This document shows positions 42,494 through 51,530 of a DNA stretch of 54,119 nt, piece by piece. The notes beneath the pieces are model-generated. The model saw only the letters and a list, made by a program, of their open reading frames with translations. It was not told the DNA's origin and did not search any database. The stretch lies in NCBI GenBank assembly GCA_949290295.1, contig CASERH010000014.1:1-54119 (forward strand), given 5' to 3'. Position numbers and translations under genes: made by a program. The DNA comes from an uncultured Pseudomonadota bacterium. Its GTDB lineage: Bacteria; Pseudomonadota; Alphaproteobacteria; RF32; CAG-239. Position 1 is the first letter of the stretch, and every line of letters begins with the position of its first letter.

Positions 42494-45400
42494 TTACTCC
42501 ATTTTATCCAAAGTCTTGGCCAAAATATAGTAAAGCTTACCAATATCGGCTCCGGAAACAACGGAGAGCAAAAGCCCTGAATGTTCGTGGCTTTTGGCAG
42601 CACTGATGAGCTGTTCAAACTCTGAAAGATATGCATTAACCTGGCTGCGGAAGTCCTCGTTTTTCTCGTATTCTTTTCTGATGGCCGCAACCTGGGACCT
42701 GCTCATATTCTTTGCCAGGTAGCGCACGAATACTGCCGTATCTCCGCCATAGAATTTCTTCCACAAATCTTCTTCATCTTTCGGGTTAAATACTCGATTG
42801 ATGTCTACGGAAATACTTTCCAATTTTTCAATAATCGTGCCGGCTTGTTTTAAGAAGCCTTCTATCTGAATTCCCTGGTAAGCCGTCGTCAAATTCTTCA
42901 GAGTACTATCCGCCTTGCGTGTATGCTCGTTCAACTCCTTAATCTGGCTGCTTATGGTCTCATTGAAGCGCAGAGCCTCTTTGATGATATTATCACTGTT
43001 TAGGCTGAAATCTTTGCTGGTCTCAAGCAGGCTGCCCATGGCTGAATTTACCTTGGCTACCGTATCATCGGTGGCGGCTACTAAGGCATTGGATTGTTTC
43101 AAAAATACCTCGCCGGAGCCTAAAATATCATTAGATATTCTTTCCGCATTGGCGGCAATCTCGCTGATGGAGGCTCTCAACTTATCTCCGGAATTAACCA
43201 GATGAGCAGCACTTACCTTGGCGGCATCTTCCATTTGCAAGCCCAGATTCTTCAAATCTTTGCCCAAGCCTTTTACTTTGTCATAAGCCTGGTTGGCTCT
43301 TTCTGCCAGTTGGTTTGAAGTGTCATTCAGCACTGTGTTAAAGCAATCTACCAATTTTTTGGTATCATCAGAGATCATTATCATCTTATCGCTCTGAGCC
43401 GCTATAAGCTTATTTATCTCCATAACGCTGGTACTTGTTTCCGCTGTTACCGTATTGAAACCTGCCGTATATTTTTCATATTCCTTAAATATACTGCCAA
43501 TCTTTTCAACCGACTGTTTAACTGCTCCGTCCAAGTCTTCCCCTGTTTGTGACAACAATAAGTTAACTTGATCTAGGCTCTTCATGGAGTTTTTGGATGT
43601 TTTACTTACATCTTCTCCGGCCTTTATCAATCTGTCTCCCAAAACATCAAACTCGTAGGCCAGCTTGGTTGATGTATCAAAAATGCCATTGGTGTTGTTT
43701 TGGAAACTCTCGTTTATCTCTTTCATCTTTTGAGCCACATTAATCGCAGCATCTGACAGATATTTGTATTGCTGTGCCAGAGAAGCCTCGCCCAAACGGC
43801 TTTGGGTTGCCAGGGTGTTGGAGACTTCCGTCATGGCCTCTGCCTGAGATGATAAAACTTTGTTTATGTCCTCGCTCTGATTTTGAACTTTGGCTATTGC
43901 CAATTCCATGTTTTTGGTATGTTCATCTAGCAATTTGCCTACATTAGCTCCAGACTTGGACAAATCGCCCTCTGCCGTTTGCAACTTGTTGCAGCTCTCT
44001 AAGAGGGCTTGTGCGCTGTTTTTTCCTTGCTCATCAATCTTCTTTGCTGCTCCGTTGAATAGATTGACTTGCTCTAAAATCTTGCCGGAGATGCTGCCAA
44101 GATTGTCAGATATATCTTCAACCATTTTCTTAACCACCGTATTCTTGGCCTCTACCATGGCCTCAATTTCTGATAAGCGATCTATCGAACGATGTGAGTT
44201 GTTTACAACTGCTTCCGTATGCCGTGAGGTATCCTCTTCAAGCATAGTCATGCGTGTAAATACCTTATCAGCACTTTGCTCTATTATTCCAACTTGCGCC
44301 TTGAGTGCCTCGCTCATGCTTGCTGCATTGTCGGCTATTTTATCACAGAAATTATAAAATTCATTTTCTTGTTGCTTGAACAGCGTGTTCAGGGCTGCGG
44401 CCTTTTCATCAAAACCGGCCGCAACATTAGCCGTATATTCTGCTGTGGAGCGAGATAGCTCATGCAAGGCCTTGCTTTGTTCCTCAAAATCATTGGCTGC
44501 CTTTTTAAAGGATTCTAACGTAGAGGCTGTTGTTTCATTTATCTCTTTGTTGTGACGGCTTAAGACATTTTCTATTCCGGAAACCCTGTCAGAAACTGTC
44601 TGGCTTAATATCTCTATTTTCTGATTTTGTGTCGTCAAGACATTTTCAAACTGCGTTACCTTGGCCAAAGTGCGGTTTGCCGAGGTGTCAAATTGATTGG
44701 CCTGCTCTGTCAGATTGTCATTAATCGCTTTACTCTTGTTTATTACCTCATTGCAGGAAGTAAGCATGGAAGTTAAACTGTCCTTTAGGTTATCAACCGT
44801 TGTTGTAGCATCGTTTTCTAAAGCTGTTGATGCATTGGATAGGTCTTCAAGTTGGCGTTTTAGCTCTGCTCTGATTTCTTCTACTCGGGCAGCACTATTG
44901 ATTATGTTTTTATGCTGCTGAGCCAAAGATGCCTCGCTTACCTGGCTCTGCGCTACAACGACAGATGTGGCCTCATTTAAGGTTACACTGCAGCGATTCA
45001 TATTCTCAGATACCTCAGACATGGCCGAAATTGACACCTCGGAATCCTTCTTTATGTTGGCCGCAGCCTCGTCAACCTCACTGTTAAGAGCCTGAATTTG
45101 TGTTGAAACATCTGAAATTGTTTCTTTGATATATTGGCGGCGAGCCTGCAAATCGTTTCCAACTAAGGAGGCCTGTTCCATCGCTTCTGTCGCCAGTTTT
45201 TGCAAAGAGCCAACCTTATCTTCAACCTCTTTTATATAGCTGCCTAAATTTTCTTTGGCCGCCTGCGTTTTAATTTGCAATGAATCTACGCTATTTTCCA
45301 ATTCATTATCTGTCTTTTGCATCGCTTTGACGGCTTGTTCAGAGACATTGGTCAAATTACTGACTTGAATAGCTATACTATCTTCTAGATTGCTGCTGCG

Positions 45401-46675
45401 AACCATAAGCTTGTCGATTTCTTGAGCCAATATATCTCCATGAGTGGATAATTTTTTGTTTATATTCTCGGCATGTTCATCTAAATTTGAAATCAGCTCA
45501 ACAACATCGTGATTATGTTTTGACATGGAATCATCAACTCTTTTGATTTGTTGGGCAACAGAATCATCAAGTCCATCTATTCCCTTCAAAATACGTTCAT
45601 TTATGGTTTCTATGTTGGCTAAAGTGCGTTTGGAGAGCTCATCAACCTTGCCTCGCATAACCTGGCCACTTTCCGTAATTGCATTTTCTAGCTTCGCCGT
45701 ATGATTTGCCATGATATCTGCCATGTTCTCAACTTCTGCAGATACTGTCTTTTTTAGTAGTCCGCAGTTAGTAACAGCCGTTGCCGATATTTGTTGCAAT
45801 GTTTGCGACTGAGCATTTAGTGCCTCGCTGACCATGTTCAGATTTGCGGTTGTCTCATCATTAAACTGCTTTAGCATTTCATTGGCGTGGATGATGTCAT
45901 GATTGCTGGCATCTGAAATCTCATGTAAAAATTCGGCCGAAGTCTTTATCTCCTTGAGCTTGGGCAAAATCTTTTCAAACAAGCCATCCAGGCTTTGTTC
46001 TATCTCCAGTGCGCCGCTGGCAAATGCCTTGTTTAATCCTGAAAATGTTTCAGCCGAGTTTTGAGCCTTGTCCGTGATGTTCTCAAAATTTTGAGTTAAA
46101 AATTTGACACCGTCGCTTAACTCAACAATCGTTTTGGAGGAATAATTATCCAAAATGGCTACTAATTTGGTGAACTCATTGATGTTTTCTTTTATTTCAT
46201 CTTTAATCTTTGCCGTCTGAATGGTGGCCATTTTGCTCACCTCTTGCAGCTCAACAACTTGGGAACGTATGGCATCGGCCATGGCTTTGGCTGTTTGGGG
46301 GGCGCCTTCTTCCGGATATACCAACTGGTTCATGTAGGCTCTTAAAAACTTCGCCTCTTGCTTGAAAGATGTGCCTCTGTCTATGTAGGCCATGACAACC
46401 CAGATAATCGCCAGTGGCAATGTAATACCCGCCAAAAAGCCGCCGAATTCATCAGGCATCATCAAAAACAAATTATCCCACCCGAAAAACTGGGTGATAT
46501 ATATCAAGACAATGGCAAACCATATTGCACTCACGCCTATCATCAGTTTGTGCAAATTATTATTCAGCCATGAGGTTTTCTCCTCTATCTCTACCGAGTG
46601 AGGTGCCTCATTCATAAATTGCGGAAGAGTTTCAGCCGAGACAGCGTTGCGGCTTTCTTTGTTCTTTTCAGACAT
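42494..46675 (-). CDS. Giant coiled-coil membrane protein
   Basis: This protein of about 1393 residues has two N-terminal membrane helices (about 44-64 and 78-100) and then roughly 1150 residues of nearly unbroken helical, heptad-like sequence rich in Glu, Lys, Asn, Ser and Ala. A compact C-terminal domain follows, from about 1290 (DLWKKFYGGDTAVFVRYLAK, then GADIGKLYYILAKTLD). The layout recalls polar or structural coiled-coil proteins such as TipN of Caulobacter. An internal segment recurs as EASLAQQHK and EASLAQQYK about 410 residues apart. ATG 46673-46675 with GGGGAAC upstream is preferred over earlier ATG/TTG. There is no methyl-accepting signalling tip, so it is not a chemoreceptor. Confidence 0.85.
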   Translation of the reverse strand: MSEKNKESRNAVSAETLPQFMNEAPHSVEIEEKTSWLNNNLHKLMIGVSAIWFAIVLIYITQFFGWDNLFLMMPDEFGGFLAGITLPLAIIWVVMAYIDRGTSFKQEAKFLRAYMNQLVYPEEGAPQTAKAMADAIRSQVVELQEVSKMATIQTAKIKDEIKENINEFTKLVAILDNYSSKTIVELSDGVKFLTQNFENITDKAQNSAETFSGLNKAFASGALEIEQSLDGLFEKILPKLKEIKTSAEFLHEISDASNHDIIHANEMLKQFNDETTANLNMVSEALNAQSQTLQQISATAVTNCGLLKKTVSAEVENMADIMANHTAKLENAITESGQVMRGKVDELSKRTLANIETINERILKGIDGLDDSVAQQIKRVDDSMSKHNHDVVELISNLDEHAENINKKLSTHGDILAQEIDKLMVRSSNLEDSIAIQVSNLTNVSEQAVKAMQKTDNELENSVDSLQIKTQAAKENLGSYIKEVEDKVGSLQKLATEAMEQASLVGNDLQARRQYIKETISDVSTQIQALNSEVDEAAANIKKDSEVSISAMSEVSENMNRCSVTLNEATSVVVAQSQVSEASLAQQHKNIINSAARVEEIRAELKRQLEDLSNASTALENDATTTVDNLKDSLTSMLTSCNEVINKSKAINDNLTEQANQFDTSANRTLAKVTQFENVLTTQNQKIEILSQTVSDRVSGIENVLSRHNKEINETTASTLESFKKAANDFEEQSKALHELSRSTAEYTANVAAGFDEKAAALNTLFKQQENEFYNFCDKIADNAASMSEALKAQVGIIEQSADKVFTRMTMLEEDTSRHTEAVVNNSHRSIDRLSEIEAMVEAKNTVVKKMVEDISDNLGSISGKILEQVNLFNGAAKKIDEQGKNSAQALLESCNKLQTAEGDLSKSGANVGKLLDEHTKNMELAIAKVQNQSEDINKVLSSQAEAMTEVSNTLATQSRLGEASLAQQYKYLSDAAINVAQKMKEINESFQNNTNGIFDTSTKLAYEFDVLGDRLIKAGEDVSKTSKNSMKSLDQVNLLLSQTGEDLDGAVKQSVEKIGSIFKEYEKYTAGFNTVTAETSTSVMEINKLIAAQSDKMIMISDDTKKLVDCFNTVLNDTSNQLAERANQAYDKVKGLGKDLKNLGLQMEDAAKVSAAHLVNSGDKLRASISEIAANAERISNDILGSGEVFLKQSNALVAATDDTVAKVNSAMGSLLETSKDFSLNSDNIIKEALRFNETISSQIKELNEHTRKADSTLKNLTTAYQGIQIEGFLKQAGTIIEKLESISVDINRVFNPKDEEDLWKKFYGGDTAVFVRYLAKNMSRSQVAAIRKEYEKNEDFRSQVNAYLSEFEQLISAAKSHEHSGLLLSVVSGADIGKLYYILAKTLDKME

Positions 46676-46790
46676 TTTGTTCCCCATTGTCAATAATATC
46701 CCCCTGCCTTTTCCTAGGCTTTCCGTATCTTAAAACATTATTTTTAAATTGGGAATATCTTAACGTAACTTCTTTGCACTTATCCACACC

Positions 46791-46966
46791 CCAGGCGACG
46801 GCCTGGTGCGATTAGCAAGCTGTAATCCGCAAGGCTAAAAAGCCGCTCCTCACAAAGCAGCTTTTTACGGCTTGCTAATCGGCGGTGCCTCAATCAAATA
46901 AGCACTGCCCTTCCAAATAAATTAATTGACTAAAAAAACAAAGCCTCGTTTTCACAAGGCTTTTTC
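46791..46966 (+). ncRNA. Candidate structured RNA with terminator
   Basis: Several stems are stacked in this gap. CCAGGC-GACG-GCCTGG (46791-46806) is followed by a long stem in which CGATTAGCAAGC (46809-46820) pairs with GCTTGCTAATCG (46870-46881) and extends inward through TGTAA/TTACG. A third stem, GGCGGTGC (46881-46888) with GCACTGCC (46902-46909), comes next. Two pairs are G-U on the plus strand but would be A-C mismatches on the minus strand, favouring a plus-strand RNA. AAAGCCT/AGGCTTT at 46940-46963 plus TTTTTCTT could end it. No clear promoter was found and the terminator also serves the minus-strand parC operon. Confidence 0.45.
46940..46966. terminator. Bidirectional terminator after the parC operon
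   Basis: AAAGCCT (46940-46946) and AGGCTTT (46957-46963) form the stem; T runs follow on both strands. Confidence 0.7.
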
Positions 46967-47146
46967 TTATTCTTCGGCTTTTTTGCGCAAAACGTAATTT
47001 AGTTTTTGCAGGGCCTGAACTTGCATTTGCTCTTGGCTAAGTGTGGCTGGAACAACCACGCTCGCTTCTATCTTGGTCTCCGGCTCTATCGCCGTTACCT
47101 TCACATATGCCCCTTGGCGAATATATTCAAACAATATTTCTGACAT
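46967..47146 (-). CDS. Small conserved-type protein next to parC
   Basis: This 59-residue protein reads MSEILFEYIRQGAYVKVTAI then DPET-like EPETKIEASVVVPAT and a C-terminal LQKLNYVLRKKAEE. From memory it resembles a small alphaproteobacterial family of the DUF6898 type, often next to parC, of unknown function. The ATG at 47144-47146 is chosen; a GTG two codons upstream is also spaced for the AAGGA in the parC end. It is the last gene of the parC operon. Confidence 0.65.
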   Translation of the reverse strand: MSEILFEYIRQGAYVKVTAIEPETKIEASVVVPATLSQEQMQVQALQKLNYVLRKKAEE

Positions 47147-47152
47147 TGCCAC

Positions 47153-49375
47153 TTATTCCTTCAGAAACTTATTGCTCTTAGGGAAACCGAAAGGTGCCAG
47201 TTTGCCAACTTGGGCGCGGTGTCCAAGCCAGGTCAACAACTCGGTCTCGGTCTTGGTGCCGCCTGCCCTTGTATAGGTAAAGCCCTCTGATTCGTTGAAA
47301 ATTTGAATGTCAGCCAAGCCTCCGTCTTTATACTTTTGCAAGGTGACGCCGCGACCTCTGGCCATGGTCGGAACCTCTTCTACCTTGAAAATCAGAAGCT
47401 TGCGGTTATCACCAATCACGGCAACCATATCGCCGGTTATCTTCTTGCAAAAGGCCAATTTCTCTCCTTCTGCCACGTTCATAATCTTGCGACCGTTGCG
47501 GGTTTGCGCCACAATGTGGTTCTCATCTACCACAAAACCTCTGCCGATATTGGAGGCTATCAGGTATTTTGCCTTGGCATCAAACACAAACATATCAACA
47601 ATATTATCGCTGTTGCCCAAGTCTATCATCAGGCGCAAAGGTTGACCAAAGCCTCTGCCGCTTGGTATCTCGGAAGCGGAAATATTGAAAAACTTGCCCG
47701 AAGTATCCAGTAAGACAATCTTATCCGTCGTCTGTGCGTGGATTGCCATCAAAAGCGCATCATCATCCTTAAACTTAAACTCCTCATTTAAGTCATTATG
47801 ACCTTTGGTGCAGCGTATCCACCCTTTTTGCGACAAGATAATCGTTATCGGCTCTTTTTCTACCATTGCCTCTATTGAAATCTCTATATCATCGGCAACT
47901 TCGGCAAACTCTGTGCGGCGGCGACCCAAAGCCGTCTTCTTGCCGAATTTTTCTCTGATATACTTAATTTCTTCCGCCACCTTTTGCCAACGCAAATTCT
48001 CATCTGCGAGCAGAGCCTCTAACTCTCCCTTCTCGGCGCTCAAATCATCAAACTCTTTATGAATCTCGCTTTCCTCCAATTTACGGAGGCTGCGCAGTTT
48101 CATATTCAAAATCGCTTCTGCCTGATTATCCGTCAGCGCAAATTCTTTCATCATCACTGCTTTGGGCTCGTCTTCTTCCCTGATTATGCGGATAATCTCA
48201 TCCAAATTCAGGTAAGCTATCAGATAGCCTGACAATATCTCCAAGCGTGCATTTATCTTTTGCAAACGATAATTAGAACGGCGCTCCAAAACATGAAGCC
48301 GGTGATGCAGATATTCTCCCAAAACCTCTTTGATGCTCATTACTCTTGGCACGCCGTCAGAATCCAAGACATTCATGTTCAACGCAAATTTGCTCTCAAG
48401 CTCCGTTTGCTTAAACAAAAGCTCCATCAGCATATTGGCATCAACGTTCCTGTTCTTGGGCTCCAAAACAATTCTCACATCGTGAGTGGATTCATCTCTG
48501 ACATCTGCCAAAAGCGGAATTTTCTTTTCCATCAGCAGCTGGGCAATCTTCTCTATCAGCTTGGACTTGATGACCTGATAAGGAATCTCGGTGACAACAA
48601 TTTGATATTGCCCCATACCTAAATCTTCTTTCTCCCACTTGGCACGAATACGGAAATTGCCGCGCCCTTGCTTATAGGCATCTAAAATGGTTGAAAACTT
48701 ATCAACAATAACGCCGCCGGTCGGAAAATCTGGCCCTCTCAGCTTGCGAACCAGAGGCTCAATCTCTACATCAGGCTTTTCTATCAGCAGCAATAAAGCA
48801 TCACAGACCTCTGATAAGTTATGCGGCGGGATATTGGTGGCCATGCCAACCGCAATACCCGAAGAACCATTGCATAACAAATTCGGCACTGCCGCAGGCA
48901 TTACTACCGGCTCAGATTCCTCACCGTCATAGGTGTCTCTGAAATCTACCGCATCATCATTTAAGCCTTCCATCAAGGCCATGGCAAATTCTGTTAACCT
49001 TGCCTCCGTATAACGCATGGCGGCCGGACCGTCACCATCAATGTTGCCAAAGTTACCCTGCCCGTCAACCAAAGGATAGCGCACCGAAAAATCTTGTGCT
49101 AAGCGTGCCATCGCCTGGTAAACGGCGCTGTCACCATGGGGGTGATATTTACCGATAACATCGCCAACCACGCGGGCGCATTTTTTGAAGCCCGATTTGG
49201 GGTCCAGATGCAATTGGCGCATGGCAAACAAAAGCCTTCTGTGCACAGGTTTTAAGCCGTCTCGCACATCGGGCAAAGATCTCGATACAATGGTGGACAT
49301 TGCATAAGAAAGGTAGCGGCTGCTCAGCTCTTCGGCCATGGCAACGGTTTTTATTTTTTCTTGCGGTTCTGCCAT
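47153..49375 (-). CDS. parC: DNA topoisomerase IV subunit A
   Basis: ParC cuts and rejoins DNA to separate daughter chromosomes. The protein of about 740 residues has the catalytic Tyr122 in AAMRYTEARLT, SLPDVRDGLKPVHRRLLFAM, and HPHGDSAVYQAMARLAQ. The C-terminal beta-propeller is present but lacks the full GyrA box, supporting ParC over GyrA. Ser83 is kept in the quinolone region; the position equal to E. coli Glu84 is Gln. The start is ATG 49373-49375; a TTG five codons upstream is rejected. Confidence 0.94.
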   Translation of the reverse strand: MAEPQEKIKTVAMAEELSSRYLSYAMSTIVSRSLPDVRDGLKPVHRRLLFAMRQLHLDPKSGFKKCARVVGDVIGKYHPHGDSAVYQAMARLAQDFSVRYPLVDGQGNFGNIDGDGPAAMRYTEARLTEFAMALMEGLNDDAVDFRDTYDGEESEPVVMPAAVPNLLCNGSSGIAVGMATNIPPHNLSEVCDALLLLIEKPDVEIEPLVRKLRGPDFPTGGVIVDKFSTILDAYKQGRGNFRIRAKWEKEDLGMGQYQIVVTEIPYQVIKSKLIEKIAQLLMEKKIPLLADVRDESTHDVRIVLEPKNRNVDANMLMELLFKQTELESKFALNMNVLDSDGVPRVMSIKEVLGEYLHHRLHVLERRSNYRLQKINARLEILSGYLIAYLNLDEIIRIIREEDEPKAVMMKEFALTDNQAEAILNMKLRSLRKLEESEIHKEFDDLSAEKGELEALLADENLRWQKVAEEIKYIREKFGKKTALGRRRTEFAEVADDIEISIEAMVEKEPITIILSQKGWIRCTKGHNDLNEEFKFKDDDALLMAIHAQTTDKIVLLDTSGKFFNISASEIPSGRGFGQPLRLMIDLGNSDNIVDMFVFDAKAKYLIASNIGRGFVVDENHIVAQTRNGRKIMNVAEGEKLAFCKKITGDMVAVIGDNRKLLIFKVEEVPTMARGRGVTLQKYKDGGLADIQIFNESEGFTYTRAGGTKTETELLTWLGHRAQVGKLAPFGFPKSNKFLKE

Positions 49376-49401
49376 ATTTTTTATATCCAATAGTCTGATT
49401 A

Positions 49402-50112
49402 TTATATAATTTCTGCCAAGTTAACACGGCATTTCGGAAATTTCAAGCCGTGTGTGGCAAAAAAGTTTTTATAGAGGAAAAACTCCGTCATTTTCAACAA
49501 ATCTCTCAGTTCTTCCTTTGAGGGAGAATATTCCTGATTTAAAATAAAATGCGGAAATTTAAACAATCTGTCCTTATATGGCTCTCCGGCTTCTGCACAA
49601 ACAGCGCGACCTGTTTTGGGCGATACATAAGCCAAATTATCTGTCCGGCCGGTGGCTGAGCAAGCAGACAAGTCAAGCCCCACGCCCAAAAACTCAAGAA
49701 GATAAAATTCAAAGTAAGAATAATGCGCTAGCCAATTATCTTCACCTATCAGATTAAAAAAACTATCAATGTAATAATAAAATCTTTCCAAATTTTCTTG
49801 CTCGGGCATGCAGGCATTGCAAAGACTGCAAAATGAGCTCAAAACCCTCAGCTTATTGTTATCACTCATAAAATTTACCGCCAAGGGCGACACCAGCTCC
49901 ACCCTAAACAGCAGCATATTTTCATCAACTCTGGCATAGGCATCAATTTTTACCAAATTGCCCAGTTGAAATGTGGATAAATTCTTCTTGCTTAGGCAAT
50001 TTTTGACATAGCCAGTCACTTTGCCGTGTTCTTTGCTCAGAACCGTCAATATCAAAGATTTTTCGCCATGGCGGCGCAAATTTATTATGTAGCCTTGATC
50101 TGTGAACTTCAT
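49402..50112 (-). CDS. recO: DNA repair protein RecO
   Basis: RecO loads RecA onto SSB-coated DNA with RecR. The 236-residue protein has the N-terminal OB fold (GYIINLRRHGEKSLILTVLSKEHGKV) and a helical C-terminus with several cysteines (CSLCNAC, SACSATG, AVCAEAG) in the region of the zinc site of RecO. Length is normal. It lies 26 bases upstream of parC. Confidence 0.92.
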   Translation of the reverse strand: MKFTDQGYIINLRRHGEKSLILTVLSKEHGKVTGYVKNCLSKKNLSTFQLGNLVKIDAYARVDENMLLFRVELVSPLAVNFMSDNNKLRVLSSFCSLCNACMPEQENLERFYYYIDSFFNLIGEDNWLAHYSYFEFYLLEFLGVGLDLSACSATGRTDNLAYVSPKTGRAVCAEAGEPYKDRLFKFPHFILNQEYSPSKEELRDLLKMTEFFLYKNFFATHGLKFPKCRVNLAEII

Positions 50113-50155
50113 ATTTTAAGAATTAGCTCCCTGCCGTCGTCACGTCAACAAAAAT

Positions 50156-50184
50156 TTGACAAAATTATTTTGTTCGGTTAATAT
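50156..50184 (+). promoter_or_regulatory. Sigma70-type promoter for the small membrane protein
   Basis: Consensus TTGACA (50156-50161), 17-bp spacer, TAATAT (50179-50184); predicted start about 27 nt before the ATG at 50219. Confidence 0.7.
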
Positions 50185-50218
50185 CTTCTTGATTAAAAAA
50201 CAACTTAAAACTTATTAT

Positions 50219-50548
50219 ATGAAAAAGATTTTATCTATTTTGGCGGCTATTTTGTTGGTTGTCATACTGGTGTGGTCGTATTATGTCTTTGCACATGATA
50301 TGCGCCATGCAGGGAGAATCATGCTTGAGCTCATAGCTCTATCAGGCCTTGTCTTTCTGGGGGCATATGCCTTAAAAATCAAAGGTCTACGCAAATTGCG
50401 CCGCAGCCTGCTTCCTTGGGTGGAAAAAAAGCTTAAGTTCAAAGAGCTGCGTGATCGCATTGAGCTTGTTGATAACGTTGCCTTGGCGTTGTTGCTCAAT
50501 GGCCTGGCCGTCGGCTTTGCCGGTTTCTCTGCCGGTATGCTGTTCTAG
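50219..50548 (+). CDS. Small membrane protein of unknown function
   Basis: This 109-residue protein has three hydrophobic segments: residues 3-25, 35-50 and the C-terminal 87-109 (LLLNGLAVGFAGFSAGM), with a basic amphipathic middle (LRKLRRSLLPWVEKKLK). It is monocistronic, with its own promoter and terminator. The ATG at 50219 is chosen over the frame opening at 50156, which lies in the promoter. No Shine-Dalgarno sequence is obvious. Family not recognised. Confidence 0.65.
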   Translation: MKKILSILAAILLVVILVWSYYVFAHDMRHAGRIMLELIALSGLVFLGAYALKIKGLRKLRRSLLPWVEKKLKFKELRDRIELVDNVALALLLNGLAVGFAGFSAGMLF

Positions 50549-50555
50549 AATAAAA

Positions 50556-50592
50556 GAAATGCCTGAGTTGGTTGCTCAGGCTTTTCTTTTTT
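50556..50592. terminator. Intrinsic terminator
   Basis: GCCTGAG (50561-50567) and CTCAGGC (50575-50581) pair, followed by TTTTCTTTTTT; the convergent kdsA stop lies at its edge. Confidence 0.82.
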
Positions 50593-51436
50593 AATAATCA
50601 TGTATCATGCTTTTGGTTATCTTATCATATGCCATCAGCTCGGTTAGAACTCTTTCCATATCTTTTAGAGGAAGCGCATTGGGGCCGTCTGATAAGGCTT
50701 TTTCAGGATTATCGTGTGTTTCAATGAAAACTGCAGCTACGCCTACGGCCACCGCGGCTCTGGCCAAAACCGGAGCAAATTCTCTTTGGCCGCCGGAAGA
50801 ACCTCCAAGGCCGCCCGGTTGCTGAACCGAGTGAGTAGCATCCATAATCACAGGGCAACCCGTATCTTTGGCCATTTGCGGAAATGAGCGCATATCCGTT
50901 ACCAAAGTGTTATAACCAAAAGAAACGCCGCGCTCGGTCAGGCATACTTTGTCATTGCCGCTGTCTTCACATTTTTGAACCAAAGTCTTCATATTCCACG
51001 GGGCCAAAAATTGTCCTTTCTTGATATTTATCACCTTGCCGGTTTTGGCGGCGGCAACAACCAAGTCTGTCTGGCGACACAAAAATGCCGGAATTTGCAG
51101 CATATCCACATGTTTGGCAACTTCTGCACATTGGTATTGCTCATGCACATCGGTCACTATCGGAATATTGTTGTAAAGTTTCTTAATCTCGTCAAAAGTA
51201 CGCATTCCCTCTTCTAAGCCAACACCGCGCGGACCGTTGAGCGATGTGCGGTTGGCTTTGTCAAAAGAAGCTTTGAAAACATAGTTAATGCCCAATTTCT
51301 TGGTTATCTCCACCATTGCGCCGCAGATGTCTATTGCATGTTGGCGGCTTTCTATCTGGCAGGGACCGCAAAGCAAAGCCAGCGGCAACTTATTGCCAAT
51401 CTCAAAATTTCCGATTTTGATAATTCTTTGTTCCAT
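50591..51436 (-). CDS. kdsA: 3-deoxy-8-phosphooctulonate synthase
   Basis: KdsA condenses phosphoenolpyruvate with arabinose 5-phosphate to make Kdo 8-phosphate for lipopolysaccharide. The 281-residue reading from ATG 51434-51436 (AGGTGAAACTA upstream) has LLCGPCQIES, FKASFDKANR, GPRGVGLEEGM and MDATHSVQQPGG. Cys26 in GPC matches the metal ligand of class II, metal-dependent KdsA; metal-free enzymes of the E. coli type have Asn there. Confidence 0.95.
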   Translation of the reverse strand: MEQRIIKIGNFEIGNKLPLALLCGPCQIESRQHAIDICGAMVEITKKLGINYVFKASFDKANRTSLNGPRGVGLEEGMRTFDEIKKLYNNIPIVTDVHEQYQCAEVAKHVDMLQIPAFLCRQTDLVVAAAKTGKVINIKKGQFLAPWNMKTLVQKCEDSGNDKVCLTERGVSFGYNTLVTDMRSFPQMAKDTGCPVIMDATHSVQQPGGLGGSSGGQREFAPVLARAAVAVGVAAVFIETHDNPEKALSDGPNALPLKDMERVLTELMAYDKITKSMIHDY

Positions 51437-51505
51437 TAGTTTCACCTTTCGTTTCTGATGCATTTGAGGCTATCATATTTTATGAAATTGGCAACAACAT
51501 AAAAT

Positions 51506-51528
51506 AAAATCCCCAAGTTGGGGATTTT
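51506..51528. terminator. Terminator between pagP and kdsA
   Basis: AATCCCCAA and TTGGGGATT pair nearly without loop, followed by a T run on the plus strand and ATTTTATTTT on the minus strand. Confidence 0.6.
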
Positions 51529-51530
51529 TG

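Noticed and set aside
42494..46675. Methyl-accepting chemotaxis receptor
   Set aside because: Two membrane helices and long coils are present, but there is no conserved signalling hairpin tip and no HAMP or periplasmic sensor domain.
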